DNA from: Mangrovicella endophytica
GTDB taxonomy: Bacteria; Pseudomonadota; Alphaproteobacteria; Rhizobiales; Rhizobiaceae
DNA: 55,413 bases
Assembly (NCBI RefSeq): GCF_002893625.1
Contig: NZ_PKMZ01000015.1
Location: 1 to 55,413 of the forward strand
Reading direction: 5' to 3'
Positions 9,318-18,088 of the stretch are shown here, piece after piece (within the stretch, counting starts at the first letter, position 1; every line of letters starts with the position of its first letter). The notes beneath the pieces were generated by a model, which had not been told where the DNA came from, searched no databases, and saw only the letters and a list, made by a program, of their open reading frames with translations. The position numbers and the translations under genes were made by a program.

Positions 9318-9490
9318 TGTTCTCGCAGATGATGCCCTGAGAGGGGCGGAAGTGCTAAGGCATAGTGGCGCCCAGCCGGCATTGGAAGCGGTAAGACCGC
9401 TGCGCCGCAAGGCGTGATCGCCCGTGCTGCTGTCGGAACTGACCCGGCGCCCCATCTCAGCCGAGTGACCAGCGAGGAGCCAACCCTTCG

Positions 9491-9994
9491 ATGACCATAC
9501 TGGAAGAGGCGCACCGGTCCTCTGCGCAGGCGGACGAGGCGGTCCCGCCGCGCAGCCGCCTGCTCGGCTGGTTCGCCGTCCTGCCGCTCGCCGCGGGTAC
9601 GCTGGCGATGTGGCTGGCCAGCGACGCGCTGAGCTTCCTGACAGTGAACCTGACGCTGTTCTGGGGTGCCGCGCTCCTGATCTTTCTCGGCGGCGTGCGG
9701 CGCGGCTATGGCTTCGCGCTTGCGGATGGCGGCTCCGCAGGGACAGTCGCCACCGCGATCTGGCTATTCGCCGCAGGCTTTTTGGGCCTCCTCGGAACAG
9801 TGTGGGGCTATCCGATCGCGGCGGCCGTCCTGGAGATCGCCGGCTTCCTCAGCCTTGCCGTTCTGGACCCGATCGCGGCCCGGCGAGGCGAGGCGCCGCG
9901 CTTCTTCGCGCGGCTTCGCCCATCGCAGATGCTGGCGGCGAGCGCCTGCCTCGCAGCCGCCGCGATCTTCATCGTCACCAGCCCCATCGTCTGA
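9491..9994 (+). CDS. DUF3429-like membrane protein
   Basis: A 167-residue integral membrane protein with about five hydrophobic segments. The family-like motif WGAALLIFLGGVRRGYGFAL follows the second segment. The function of the family is unknown. It starts with an ATG behind GAGGAG and is 12 bp upstream of tspO in the same direction, so the two are probably co-transcribed. Confidence 0.75.
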   Translation: MTILEEAHRSSAQADEAVPPRSRLLGWFAVLPLAAGTLAMWLASDALSFLTVNLTLFWGAALLIFLGGVRRGYGFALADGGSAGTVATAIWLFAAGFLGLLGTVWGYPIAAAVLEIAGFLSLAVLDPIAARRGEAPRFFARLRPSQMLAASACLAAAAIFIVTSPIV

Positions 9995-10006
9995 TAGACC
10001 GCTGCC

Positions 10007-10486
10007 ATGGATCTCGATTCCTTCGCCTCGCTTGCCGTTTTCCTGCTTCTCTCCCTACTGGTCGCCGCGACCGGAATCCTGTTCCGGCCGGGTCGCTGGT
10101 ATGAGACGCTGCAGAAGCCGTCGTGGACGCCGCCGAACCGCGCCTTTCCGATCATCTGGACGGTGCTCTACGTTATGATCGCCGTCAGCGGCTGGCTGGT
10201 CTACAACCGGGTGGGGCTCGCGACCTGGCCGTTCACGGCCTTCGCCGTGCAACTCGTCCTGAACGCTGCCTGGTCGCCGCTCTTCTTCGGCATCAGGCGC
10301 CCGGCACTGGCGCTCGTCGACATCCTGCTGCTGTGGTGCGCGATCGTCTGGACCATCGTGCTGTTTGCCGGCGTCAGCGCCGTCGCCGCCTGGCTGCTGG
10401 TGCCTTACCTCGTCTGGGTCAGCATCGCTGCGGCGCTCAACCTCTCAGTCTGGACCCGCAATCCCGGGGCCTTTGCCACGGCATGA
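10007..10486 (+). CDS. tspO: TspO/MBR-family tryptophan-rich sensory protein
   Basis: A 159-residue five-helix membrane protein of the TspO (translocator / peripheral benzodiazepine receptor) family, which binds porphyrins and modulates tetrapyrrole or stress responses in alphaproteobacteria. Characteristic motifs are WYETLQKPSWTPPNRAFPIIW in the first loop, NAAWSPLFFG in the middle and LNLSVWTRN at the end. It follows the DUF3429-like gene closely. Confidence 0.93.
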   Translation: MDLDSFASLAVFLLLSLLVAATGILFRPGRWYETLQKPSWTPPNRAFPIIWTVLYVMIAVSGWLVYNRVGLATWPFTAFAVQLVLNAAWSPLFFGIRRPALALVDILLLWCAIVWTIVLFAGVSAVAAWLLVPYLVWVSIAAALNLSVWTRNPGAFATA

Positions 10487-10618
10487 CAGCCTGAGGCGAC
10501 CTCGCACGCCGCGAACCGTCGCATTCCGATATCGTAGCATGACCGCGGAGCGGCCGTGCCGCCATTGGCCATTGGCAGCGGCAGACGCTGCCCCGCACAC
10601 TCTCAGGAGCCATCAGCG

Positions 10619-11380
10619 ATGACATTCGCTCAACATCCCAGCCTGTCCGGCCGCCGCGTTTTCGTCACCGGCGGCGCTTCGGGCATCGGCGCCGAGATCG
10701 TCTCGGCCTTTGCCGAGCAAGGCTCATCGGTCGGCTTCGTGGATATCGACGAGACGGGCGGGCGTGCACTGGCCGAGCGCCTGACGGGCGAGGGCAGGAG
10801 CGTCCGGTTCGAGCCTTGCGATCTGCGCGACATCGACGCGCTGCGCCGTGCCTTTGCGGCTCTGGCGGAGGCTGTTGGGCCGGCCGAGGTGCTCGTCAAC
10901 AACGCTGCGCGTGATGATCGGCATGGCTGGGAGGATGTGACGCCCGACTACTACGACGAGCGCATCCAGACCAATCTCCGCCATATGTTCTTCGCCACGC
11001 AAGCCGTGGCGCCCGGCATGATTGCGGCCGGCAAGGGCGCCATCGTCAATCTCGGCTCCAACTCCTGGTGGGAAGGCTCCGGCGGCATGCCGGTCTACAC
11101 AACCGCCAAGGCTGCGGTGCACGGCATGACGCGATCCTTCGCGCGCGATCTCGGCAAGCACCGCATCCGCGTCAACACGGTTGTGCCCGGCTGGATCATG
11201 ACGGAGCGGCAGAAGACGCTGTGGGCAACGCCGGAGGCGCTGGACAAGCACCTGCAGCGTCAGTGCCTGCCGGACCTCATCGAGCCCGTCTATGTCGCCC
11301 GCATGGTGCTGTTCCTGTGCTCGGACGATGCCGCCATGTGCACCGCCGGCAACTATATGGTCGAGGCTGGCTCGATCTGA
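10619..11380 (+). CDS. Short-chain dehydrogenase/reductase (SDR)
   Basis: A 253-residue classical SDR oxidoreductase. NAD(P)-binding TGGASGIG is at 18-24, NNA is present at 94-96, and the catalytic Ser147, Tyr160 and Lys164 (VYTTAK) are in place. The acidic VDID after strand 2 favours NAD over NADP. The ATG at 10619 was chosen because AGGAG precedes it; the longer frame from 10556 has no support. It is the first gene of the island. A dyad copy lies downstream, before the next gene, so the decarboxylase may start its own transcript. Confidence 0.88.
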   Translation: MTFAQHPSLSGRRVFVTGGASGIGAEIVSAFAEQGSSVGFVDIDETGGRALAERLTGEGRSVRFEPCDLRDIDALRRAFAALAEAVGPAEVLVNNAARDDRHGWEDVTPDYYDERIQTNLRHMFFATQAVAPGMIAAGKGAIVNLGSNSWWEGSGGMPVYTTAKAAVHGMTRSFARDLGKHRIRVNTVVPGWIMTERQKTLWATPEALDKHLQRQCLPDLIEPVYVARMVLFLCSDDAAMCTAGNYMVEAGSI

Positions 11381-11407
11381 GTCACGTGTTCGACGATCTT
11401 GTAATTT

Positions 11408-11420
11408 CTATCTGAAGTTG
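11408..11420 (+). promoter_or_regulatory. Shared dyad, site A (before the decarboxylase)
   Basis: The plus strand reads CTATC-TGA-AGTTG; the reverse strand is CAACT-TCA-GATAG. An AT-rich TAATTT precedes it. It ends 25 bases before the ATG at 11446, inside the 65-base gap after the SDR gene. Confidence 0.6.
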
Positions 11421-11445
11421 CATCATCCGCCTGTATCGGAGGTGG

Positions 11446-12765
11446 ATGATGGACGACCCGTTCGGGCGCGGTGATGCCGAAGTTACGGGCGGCGAGGCGG
11501 CGATCCGGCCGGCGCGCCTCGCCGCGCTCGCCCAGCGCTTCGGCACGCCGCTCTTCGTCTATGGCGCGGACGGCATGCGAAGCGCGGTGCGGCGGCTGCG
11601 GGCCGCGCTGCCCAGTGGTGCGCAGCTCTTCTATGCCGTGAAGGCCAACCCGCATCACGCCGTCACCCGCCTGATGCGCGACGAGGGCTGCGGCGCCGAG
11701 GTGGCCTCGGAGGGCGAGCTCGATCTGGCTCTTGCCGCCGGCATTCCATCGGAGGCGATCGTCGTCTCCGGCCCCGCCAAGACCGAACGCCTGCTGACGC
11801 GGGCCGTCGAAATCGGGCTGCGAGCGATCCAGTCGGGCTCGCTCGACGAGCTGGAGCGGCTGCAGGCGATCGGCACAAAGCTCGGACGCAGGGCGCCGGT
11901 GGCCCTGCGCATCGACCTGGCCGCTGGCGAGGGCGTGCGGCGCGGCGGCTGGGCCGGTCCATCACCGTTCGGCTTTCCGGCCGCAGCGCTGCCGGGTGTG
12001 CTTGAGCGTACAAGATCCCTCGGCGGCGTCAGCGTCATCGGCCTGCACAACCACCAATCGTCGCAGGTTCTGTCCGGTGACGCCTTCGCCGAGCGCTTTG
12101 CACGCTTCGCCGACGTCGCCATGGCTGCCGGACGATCGCACCGCCTCCGATTCCTCAACTTCGGGGGCGGCTTCGGCGTACCGGCCTATGCCGATGACGC
12201 GCCGCTGGACCTGGCGCCGGTGACCGAGCGGCTTCGCGCCATTCGCTCGGCGATCCCGCATGCAGTGACCTTTGCCTTCGAGCCGGGCCGCTATCTGACA
12301 GGCCCTTACGGTTGGTACGTGGCGCGGGTCCTCGCCGTCCTTGAAGCCGGCGGAACGCGCTTTGCCTGCCTCGACGGCGGCATTCACCACATGCTCGGCC
12401 TGTCTGGCGCTCTGCGGGCGCTGCGAAGACCCGTGACGGTACGGCTCCTGCGCGAAAGCGTGTGCGGAGACGAACGGCCGACGGAGCTGACCGGGCCACT
12501 CTGCACGCCGCTCGACCGCCTCGCCGGCGCCGTTCCGCTGCCGGCGGATCTCCGTGTCGGCGACCGCCTCGCCTTCGCCAATTGCGGCGCCTATGCCAAG
12601 CAGGCGAGCCCGTTGAACTTTCTCGGCCATGACTGGCCGGCGGAGGTCATGGTCGAGGGGGCGACGGAGACGCTGATTGCGCGTCGTGTCGGCTTTGCCG
12701 AGGTGCTGGCCCTGCAGGCCGCTACCCAGCCCGCTGACGATCACGCCGGGGCGCTCACCTCATGA
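11446..12765 (+). CDS. Type III (LysA/BtrK-like) PLP-dependent decarboxylase
   Basis: A 439-residue fold-III amino-acid decarboxylase. The PLP lysine is K66 in FYAVKANPH, GGGFG at 239-243 binds the phosphate, EPGRYL is at 278-283, and the active-site cysteine is in GPLCTPLD. The C-terminal NCGAYAKQASPLNFLGH also matches. It resembles diaminopimelate decarboxylase and the carrier-protein-linked glutamyl decarboxylase BtrK of butirosin more than plain housekeeping LysA. An ACP is encoded nearby, so a carrier-bound substrate is possible. GGAGG sits just before twin ATGs; the second (11449) has the better spacing. The stop overlaps the next start by four bases. Confidence 0.87.
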   Translation: MMDDPFGRGDAEVTGGEAAIRPARLAALAQRFGTPLFVYGADGMRSAVRRLRAALPSGAQLFYAVKANPHHAVTRLMRDEGCGAEVASEGELDLALAAGIPSEAIVVSGPAKTERLLTRAVEIGLRAIQSGSLDELERLQAIGTKLGRRAPVALRIDLAAGEGVRRGGWAGPSPFGFPAAALPGVLERTRSLGGVSVIGLHNHQSSQVLSGDAFAERFARFADVAMAAGRSHRLRFLNFGGGFGVPAYADDAPLDLAPVTERLRAIRSAIPHAVTFAFEPGRYLTGPYGWYVARVLAVLEAGGTRFACLDGGIHHMLGLSGALRALRRPVTVRLLRESVCGDERPTELTGPLCTPLDRLAGAVPLPADLRVGDRLAFANCGAYAKQASPLNFLGHDWPAEVMVEGATETLIARRVGFAEVLALQAATQPADDHAGALTS

Positions 12766-14147
12766 CCTACCGGTCGCTGGAGCGGGCCAACGCCTACTTC
12801 TACGATCCGGCGCGGCGGGCCGCAGTGGTGCAGCGGCATGGCGCGATCGCCTACCTCTCCTCCGGCGTGAACCACCTGAGGGCGCCGCGGGTGCTGCTCG
12901 ATATTGCTGCGCGCGAGCTCGGCTCGCGCATGCTGATCGAGAACTACACCGCGCCCGGCGGTGCGCTGTCCGCGGTCGCTGCCATCTTGTTCGAGCTGCA
13001 CGACCGGCTGGGGCGCAGCGACAGCGTTGGCCTCTCCAACATCTGCCTCACGGTCGGCGCCACGGGGGCGCTCGCCAGCGCCTTCCGCACCCTGGCGGCC
13101 GCCGATGCGCGCACTGCTCTGGTGCTCGGGCTGAACTACTCCTTCTTCTCCACGGTCGCGGAGGAATGCGGCATCGCCTACCGCACCGTCTCCTCGCAGC
13201 ATCCCGGTCGCATCCTGCCGGATGCGGAGGAGGCGTGCCGGCTGATCCGCAAGCAGCGTCCGGCCATCGTCGTGCTGTCGCAGCCGACCAATCCGTCGGG
13301 CGAGCTCTACAATGCCGCCGACCTTGCGGCCGTCTGCGACTGCGCGGAGGAGAACGGCTGCTGGCTCGTCTTCGACGAGGTGCCGAGCCTGGCGCTCCCG
13401 GACGAGGGCGACCTGCCGTCGCCGCTCGCGGGCCGCGACCGTTTTCCGGAGCGGCTGATCCTCATCGGCAGCTTTTCCAAGTCCCGCAGTCTGGCGGGGC
13501 TGCGGGCCGGCGTGCTGATCGCCGCAGAGCCGGTGGCCGCGCAGGCGCGGCGGCGCAACGAGCGCCAGCACTGGTCGCCGAGCAATGTGGGCGTGAGCGC
13601 GCTGGCGCTCGACATGGTGCTACGCGCGCTGGCGCGGGCAAGGAGGCAGGCGACGCTCAATAGGGCTGACGTCGATAAGGCGACCGCCACGAGGCTGCGG
13701 CGTGCCGGCGCCTATCTCCGGCATTTCGCGCCATACGGCGACGATTTCTCGAGCTTCGGTGGCCTATGGAGCTTCATCGACGGCGATCGCGACTGGAGCG
13801 AAGCACTCGCCTGCTACCGGGCAGACTTGGCAAGCGTCGCAGCCACCTGCGCGGAAAACCGCGCGACATTTGCGACGCTGCTCGGCCCGCACATGAGGGA
13901 GGCGGTACCGCTGGCAGCCGGCTTCAACCACGCGGTGAAGCTGGAAACGGGTCGGTCTGAGTGGGCGTTTGTCACCGCCGCCTTCGACGCAGCCGGCATC
14001 GACCTCTACACCGAGACCGTCTTTGCCGATCATGACGACGCTACGGGACGGGACTTCTGGATCCGCATCTCCACGGCCGTCGAGCCCGCCGTCTTTGCAG
14101 CGGGTGCAGAGCGGCTGCGCAGCTTCCTTGATCGATCGTCAGGCTGA
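12762..14147 (+). CDS. Class I/II (fold-type I) PLP aminotransferase
   Basis: A 461-residue aminotransferase. Asn177 lies in SQPTNPSGE, Asp205 in VFDEVPS, and the PLP lysine is K240 in GSFSKSRSLAGLRAG. A glycine-rich/aromatic segment (VGATGALASAF) at about 98-108 contacts PLP phosphate. The ATGA overlap with the decarboxylase implies translational coupling and a shared pathway step. The substrate is not deducible. The last nine bases overlap the convergent GT2 gene. Confidence 0.86.
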   Translation: MTYRSLERANAYFYDPARRAAVVQRHGAIAYLSSGVNHLRAPRVLLDIAARELGSRMLIENYTAPGGALSAVAAILFELHDRLGRSDSVGLSNICLTVGATGALASAFRTLAAADARTALVLGLNYSFFSTVAEECGIAYRTVSSQHPGRILPDAEEACRLIRKQRPAIVVLSQPTNPSGELYNAADLAAVCDCAEENGCWLVFDEVPSLALPDEGDLPSPLAGRDRFPERLILIGSFSKSRSLAGLRAGVLIAAEPVAAQARRRNERQHWSPSNVGVSALALDMVLRALARARRQATLNRADVDKATATRLRRAGAYLRHFAPYGDDFSSFGGLWSFIDGDRDWSEALACYRADLASVAATCAENRATFATLLGPHMREAVPLAAGFNHAVKLETGRSEWAFVTAAFDAAGIDLYTETVFADHDDATGRDFWIRISTAVEPAVFAAGAERLRSFLDRSSG

Positions 14148-15056
14148 AGGGGCTGCCATAACGGGCGGCAGCAGGGATGGCCCGGCGATCAGCGCTTGTA
14201 CCTCGCGAATCGCCAGGTCGCCGTGCTTGGCGGCGAAGTAGTCGAAGCTGTCGGCAAAGCTCGTCAGCGAAGCGCCGCGTGGATGGTCCATATGGGCCGA
14301 GAGGATGCCGGGCAGTTCGCGGAAGCGGGCACCGCGCCGCCACAGCCGGTAGCCGAGCTCGATCGCCTCGCAACCCCAGCGCCGGCCGAAAGCCTCGTCA
14401 TAACCGCCGGCCGCCTCGAACAGGCTGCGCTGCAGCGCGACGCCGGAACCTGAATAGCCGAGCCAGGGATGACGCTGCGGCGCGGCGCCGAGACAATCCG
14501 AAACCAGCCGCTCGAAGCGGTTGCGGTGCCGGCACTGCCGCGCGATGGCCGGCCAGTCGCTGAGGACCATGGCTCGGCTGATCGTCCGCCCGGCGAGGAG
14601 CGAGCCGCCGTCGGGGCGGCCGTCGTAGCGAAGGCCGCGCTCTGGATCGCGGAAGGCGGCGAGGTAGCGCAGGAGGTAGACCGGCGCGCGGCAGACGGTA
14701 TCGGGCGCTTGCGCGACCCTGGCGTTGCAGGTCGCGAGATAGGTGGGCGAGAGTAGCACGTCGTCGTCCATGAAGAGGAGAACGTCGCCTCGCGCCGCCG
14801 CCGCGCCCCGGTTCTGCGCGGCCGCCTGGCCAAGGCCGCCGGCAAGAAGCGTAGAGACGCGGAGACCGGCCGCCTCGGCTGCAGCGATCGCCTCAAGGGA
14901 GCCGTCGTCCTCCGCCGCGTCGAGCACCACGATCGTCTCGAAGCGGTCGGCGGGGAGGGACTGTGCAATCAGCGCGTGAAGCGCGAGGACGAGGCGCTCC
15001 CGCTTGCCGGCGGTCGGGACGATCACCGACAGGACCGGGGCGTTGGCCTTGTTCAT
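14139..15056 (-). CDS. Family 2 glycosyltransferase
   Basis: A 305-residue GT-A enzyme. It opens with the typical SVIVPTAGKRERL strand, has the metal-binding acidic triplet at 97-99 (FMDDDVL), and a later GCEAIELGYRLWRRG acceptor-side motif. It is cytosolic, without membrane segments. Its start overlaps the stop of the B12-radical-SAM gene upstream by four bases, so ACP, radical SAM and GT2 form one translationally coupled minus-strand operon. Sugar transfer to the product or an intermediate is likely. Confidence 0.86.
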   Translation of the reverse strand: MNKANAPVLSVIVPTAGKRERLVLALHALIAQSLPADRFETIVVLDAAEDDGSLEAIAAAEAAGLRVSTLLAGGLGQAAAQNRGAAAARGDVLLFMDDDVLLSPTYLATCNARVAQAPDTVCRAPVYLLRYLAAFRDPERGLRYDGRPDGGSLLAGRTISRAMVLSDWPAIARQCRHRNRFERLVSDCLGAAPQRHPWLGYSGSGVALQRSLFEAAGGYDEAFGRRWGCEAIELGYRLWRRGARFRELPGILSAHMDHPRGASLTSFADSFDYFAAKHGDLAIREVQALIAGPSLLPPVMAAPSA

Positions 15057-16843
15057 CCGGCTGAAGCCAGCGGCCGAGCCGCGACGGATACGCGGCGAGG
15101 GATGGGGTCGCCCGCACCGCTGCCGGTCAGCGTCTCCAGAATGCCGGCCGGGAAATGCTGAAGCTCATGCTCGGCAGCATAGTGGCGCGCGAGGCGATCG
15201 AGACCCGCTGGCGGGCGATGGCGCCGCTCCGCTTCGGCCGCGGCATCGACGAGGAGGCGCATCAGACCGGCGAGTGCCGGTCCGATCGAGCGGCGATAGG
15301 CAGCAAGGCGGCTCACCAGCGCCAGCGTATCCGCAGCGTCGCGCCTGTGGTCGGCTCGCAGCGCCTTCAGGATCGCCGGCACCGCCTCGTCGAGCAGCAC
15401 CGACCAGCGGTTGGCCTCAGCGTTGAGGGCGCTCCAGAAGGCCGCGACATGAGGGTTCTCGATCGGGGTCACCTGGTAGGTCACAGTGGCGCACCAACGC
15501 CTGAGACTGGTCTCGTCGTCGCGCAGCGGCGGGAGCGACGGCCTGCCATGGACGTTGTCGTAGCGGCGCGCGGCAGCGGTGCCGCAATGGACCTTCAGCT
15601 TGTTGACCAGCCAGAGCGGCTGGCCGGAGCGATAGAGCGCGGTACGCTCGATGAAAGCGACGGAGTCCGCCACCTCGTCGAGACCGGATTCCCAGTCGAG
15701 CAGGATCATGCTCGGCATAAGGTCGAGGCGCAGCCGGCGGGCGAGGGCGACCGCCGCCTCATTCTGCTCCACCGTCTGCCCCTTGGCCCAGCGCTTCAGC
15801 GTCTTCGGCGAGCCGGATTCGAGGCCGAACAGGATCTGGTCGAAGCCGGCGCGGCGCAGACGCATGAGGGTCTCCGGCACCAGCGAATCGACGCGGCATT
15901 CGGCATGGAAGCTGACGGCAAGGTCGCGCGCGACGATCTCGTCCGCGAAGGCGAGCATCCGCCGGTTGCTCTCCTCGCCATAGCCGAGGAAGTTGTCGTC
16001 GGCCATGTAGAAGCGGCTGACGCCCTGGTCGCGCACCACCGCCTCCATCTCGTCGACGACGTCGCGCGGATCGCGCATGCGATAGGTGCCGCCCTTCTGG
16101 CCACGCACGATGTTTGGCACCGAGCAGAAGGTGCAGAAGGCCTTGCAGCCGCGCGAGGTCGTCAGATACGCGCTCGGCACCGGCAGGCCGCGGGCGCGGA
16201 TGGAGGCGATGCCGTCGCGCGAGGGATGCGGCAGGTCGTCGAGGTCGAGCGGAGCGCCACGCGGATTGGCGATGATGCCATCCAGCGTGCGGTGCTGCAG
16301 CGCCGGCACGCCGGTTAGATCGCCGCCGGCATCGAGCGTGTCGGCCAGGGCGACGATGGCGGCTTCCCCTTCGCCCTCGATCACGCCGTCGATGCAGTCG
16401 AAGGTCTCCAGCAGCAGTTGGCCGATTGCTGACGCCAGCGGTCCGCCGAAGACCACGAAGGTGCCGGGCCGAACCAGCTTCAGCTGGCGCGCGAGGATCA
16501 GCGCATTGGCGAGCTGAAGGTCGTAGAGCAGCGAGAAGCCGACGAGACCGGGCGCGAAGTCGATGAGGGCGTCGAGGACAGCCTTGTCGGACAGGCCCTC
16601 GTTCGAGGCGCCGAGGAGGCGGACGGTGCGGCCGGCACGGCGAAGGCTGGCAGCCAGATATTCGATGCCGAGGAATTCGCGGGACACCGTGTAGTCCGAC
16701 CCGAAGGTCGCGACGTCGCGGACGATCTCCTCATAGCTGCGCAGCATCGTTTCGCGATGCTCGCGCTCCGGATCGTCCGTGAAGGGCTCCTCGCGCGGCC
16801 CGACGAGCGCGACCCGCGTCAGCGACCGTGCGGCCACCGCCAT
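15053..16843 (-). CDS. B12-binding-domain radical SAM enzyme
   Basis: A 596-residue class B radical SAM enzyme. An N-terminal Rossmann-type cobalamin-binding domain (about 50-165, with GGPLAS and EGEGE) precedes the radical SAM core with C233-x3-C237-x2-C240 in GCKAFCTFC. A helical C-terminal region of about 180 residues follows. No DxHxxG motif is seen, as is usual for this class. Such enzymes methylate unactivated carbons or do ring rearrangements. The start was placed at 16843 because its ATG shares a base with the ACP stop (TGATG); the longer frame to 16906 would run inside the ACP. Its coupling to the ACP suggests a carrier-bound substrate. Confidence 0.88.
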   Translation of the reverse strand: MAVAARSLTRVALVGPREEPFTDDPEREHRETMLRSYEEIVRDVATFGSDYTVSREFLGIEYLAASLRRAGRTVRLLGASNEGLSDKAVLDALIDFAPGLVGFSLLYDLQLANALILARQLKLVRPGTFVVFGGPLASAIGQLLLETFDCIDGVIEGEGEAAIVALADTLDAGGDLTGVPALQHRTLDGIIANPRGAPLDLDDLPHPSRDGIASIRARGLPVPSAYLTTSRGCKAFCTFCSVPNIVRGQKGGTYRMRDPRDVVDEMEAVVRDQGVSRFYMADDNFLGYGEESNRRMLAFADEIVARDLAVSFHAECRVDSLVPETLMRLRRAGFDQILFGLESGSPKTLKRWAKGQTVEQNEAAVALARRLRLDLMPSMILLDWESGLDEVADSVAFIERTALYRSGQPLWLVNKLKVHCGTAAARRYDNVHGRPSLPPLRDDETSLRRWCATVTYQVTPIENPHVAAFWSALNAEANRWSVLLDEAVPAILKALRADHRRDAADTLALVSRLAAYRRSIGPALAGLMRLLVDAAAEAERRHRPPAGLDRLARHYAAEHELQHFPAGILETLTGSGAGDPIPRRVSVAARPLASAG

Positions 16844-17160
16844 CAGCGTGCCGCCAGGTCCGGCGTGCGGAGCCGCTCGGCATTGACCGCCAGCCAGTCT
16901 GCCCAAGCCAAGACAGATTTCAGTGCCGGATCCATCAGCGCTTCGTCGGGCACGTCGATGTTGAGGCGGCTCTCGATATTGAGGACGAATTCGAGATAGT
17001 CGACCGAGTTGAGGCCAATCGCTCCGAAACTGTCGGAGACAAGGTCCGCATCCGGCGGGACCAGCTCGTTGGCGGCCGTGATGTCGCGCAGGACGGCGGC
17101 AAGATCAGCGGCGATCGCCTCGGCGCTTGATGTCTGTTGCAGATCAGCGGCAACGCTCAT
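16843..17160 (-). CDS. Acyl carrier protein (first)
   Basis: A 105-residue carrier protein. The phosphopantetheine attachment serine is Ser52 in IGLNSVDYLEFVLNIE; Asn replaces the usual Asp before it. Helices II and III (SRLNIDVPDEALMDP) are canonical, and the N-terminus is about 20 residues longer than in housekeeping ACPs. It is the first gene of a minus-strand operon (ACP, B12-radical SAM, GT2) and carries a dyad copy 50 bp before its start. It probably holds the substrate of the adjacent radical SAM enzyme or the amino acid activated by the ligase of this island. Confidence 0.9.
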   Translation of the reverse strand: MSVAADLQQTSSAEAIAADLAAVLRDITAANELVPPDADLVSDSFGAIGLNSVDYLEFVLNIESRLNIDVPDEALMDPALKSVLAWADWLAVNAERLRTPDLAAR

Positions 17161-17210
17161 GGTGCTCTCCTCTCCGGCTGGGAGAGACTAAGTCGACAAC
17201 GCAATGAATA

Positions 17211-17223
17211 CAACTTAAAGATG
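17211..17223 (-). promoter_or_regulatory. Shared dyad, site C (before the first ACP)
   Basis: The plus strand reads CAACT-TAA-AGATG, with TA before the strong half as at site G. It lies in the 113-base divergent gap between the ACP (minus) and the 265-residue protein (plus), 50 bases from each start. It may serve both genes, though the strong half faces the ACP. Confidence 0.6.
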
Positions 17224-17273
17224 TATGCAGCCGATGACTTTCAGGGTCACGGGTTGTTGGCTGAGGAGCGAGA

Positions 17274-18071
17274 ATGGGCGTGAGCCTGCTTCTGGAATGC
17301 GCTGGCAAGCAGCATCTGGTCTCAGCGGAGCACATGTTCTCGGAGGTCGTGAGCGACCGCGACGCGGCCGATCTCGCCCGTCTTGCTGAAGCTCTGCGGA
17401 ATCTGAGCGACGGACGCTTCGATGGTCTGGCGCTGCGACAGGTGATGCTGCACGGCGGTCGAATCCCAGCCGCCGACATGCTGATGGTCGCTGCCCCGAC
17501 GGATGATCCCCGCCTTGCCGGCATCGCGCTGGCGCTGGCCTTGACCCCGTTCGGAACCGTCGATGCCTTCGCGTCCCTGCTGATCGCCGGCGGCGACCTG
17601 CGCGGCGTCGCGCGCGGGATCGATCCCGCCGGCGACCTCGAGCCGCGCACCCGCCTCTTCGTCGCCGATCATCTGATCCGCCGCCGTAACCTGCCCGTGC
17701 TCATCGCGGCGGTGGCCGGCGTCACCGCCCTGAAGGCCAACGGCCGGCGGCCGGACTTTGCTGAGCTCGCCGATCCATCCTCGGCCGAGCGGCGGCGGCG
17801 GCTCGGGGCGGTGGCGGCCGTTTATGCCGCTTCGCCAGACCTCCTGTCGCTCGGCCTGCACCATCTGAGGGCCTGCGACTGGCGATCGGCCGAGCGCCTC
17901 GGCCGGCGGGTCAGTTTGATGGCTGCCGGGTCCTGCGGCATGGAGGCCGCAGAGCCGCCGGCGATCGCAGACCTGATGCTCCTTTCGGTTCTGCCGACCT
18001 GCGACACGATCGACGCGGCGGCGCGGATGATGGCCCCGAGATCCGCCCGGCATGAGCCGATGGTGGTGTGA
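17274..18071 (+). CDS. Hypothetical protein, 265 residues
   Basis: I do not recognise this protein. It is predicted to be largely alpha-helical and soluble, with many Ala, Leu and Arg residues, no signal peptide and no metal-binding cluster. The ATG follows GAGGAG at good spacing. It diverges from the ACP operon and converges on the SPASM-like radical SAM gene with 17 bp between, so it sits inside the island rather than beside it. A dyad copy lies in the gap upstream. A substrate-binding or regulatory role is possible, but nothing in the sequence decides. Confidence 0.7.
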   Translation: MGVSLLLECAGKQHLVSAEHMFSEVVSDRDAADLARLAEALRNLSDGRFDGLALRQVMLHGGRIPAADMLMVAAPTDDPRLAGIALALALTPFGTVDAFASLLIAGGDLRGVARGIDPAGDLEPRTRLFVADHLIRRRNLPVLIAAVAGVTALKANGRRPDFAELADPSSAERRRRLGAVAAVYAASPDLLSLGLHHLRACDWRSAERLGRRVSLMAAGSCGMEAAEPPAIADLMLLSVLPTCDTIDAAARMMAPRSARHEPMVV

Positions 18072-18088
18072 TCTCAGGCTGGGGCAGC

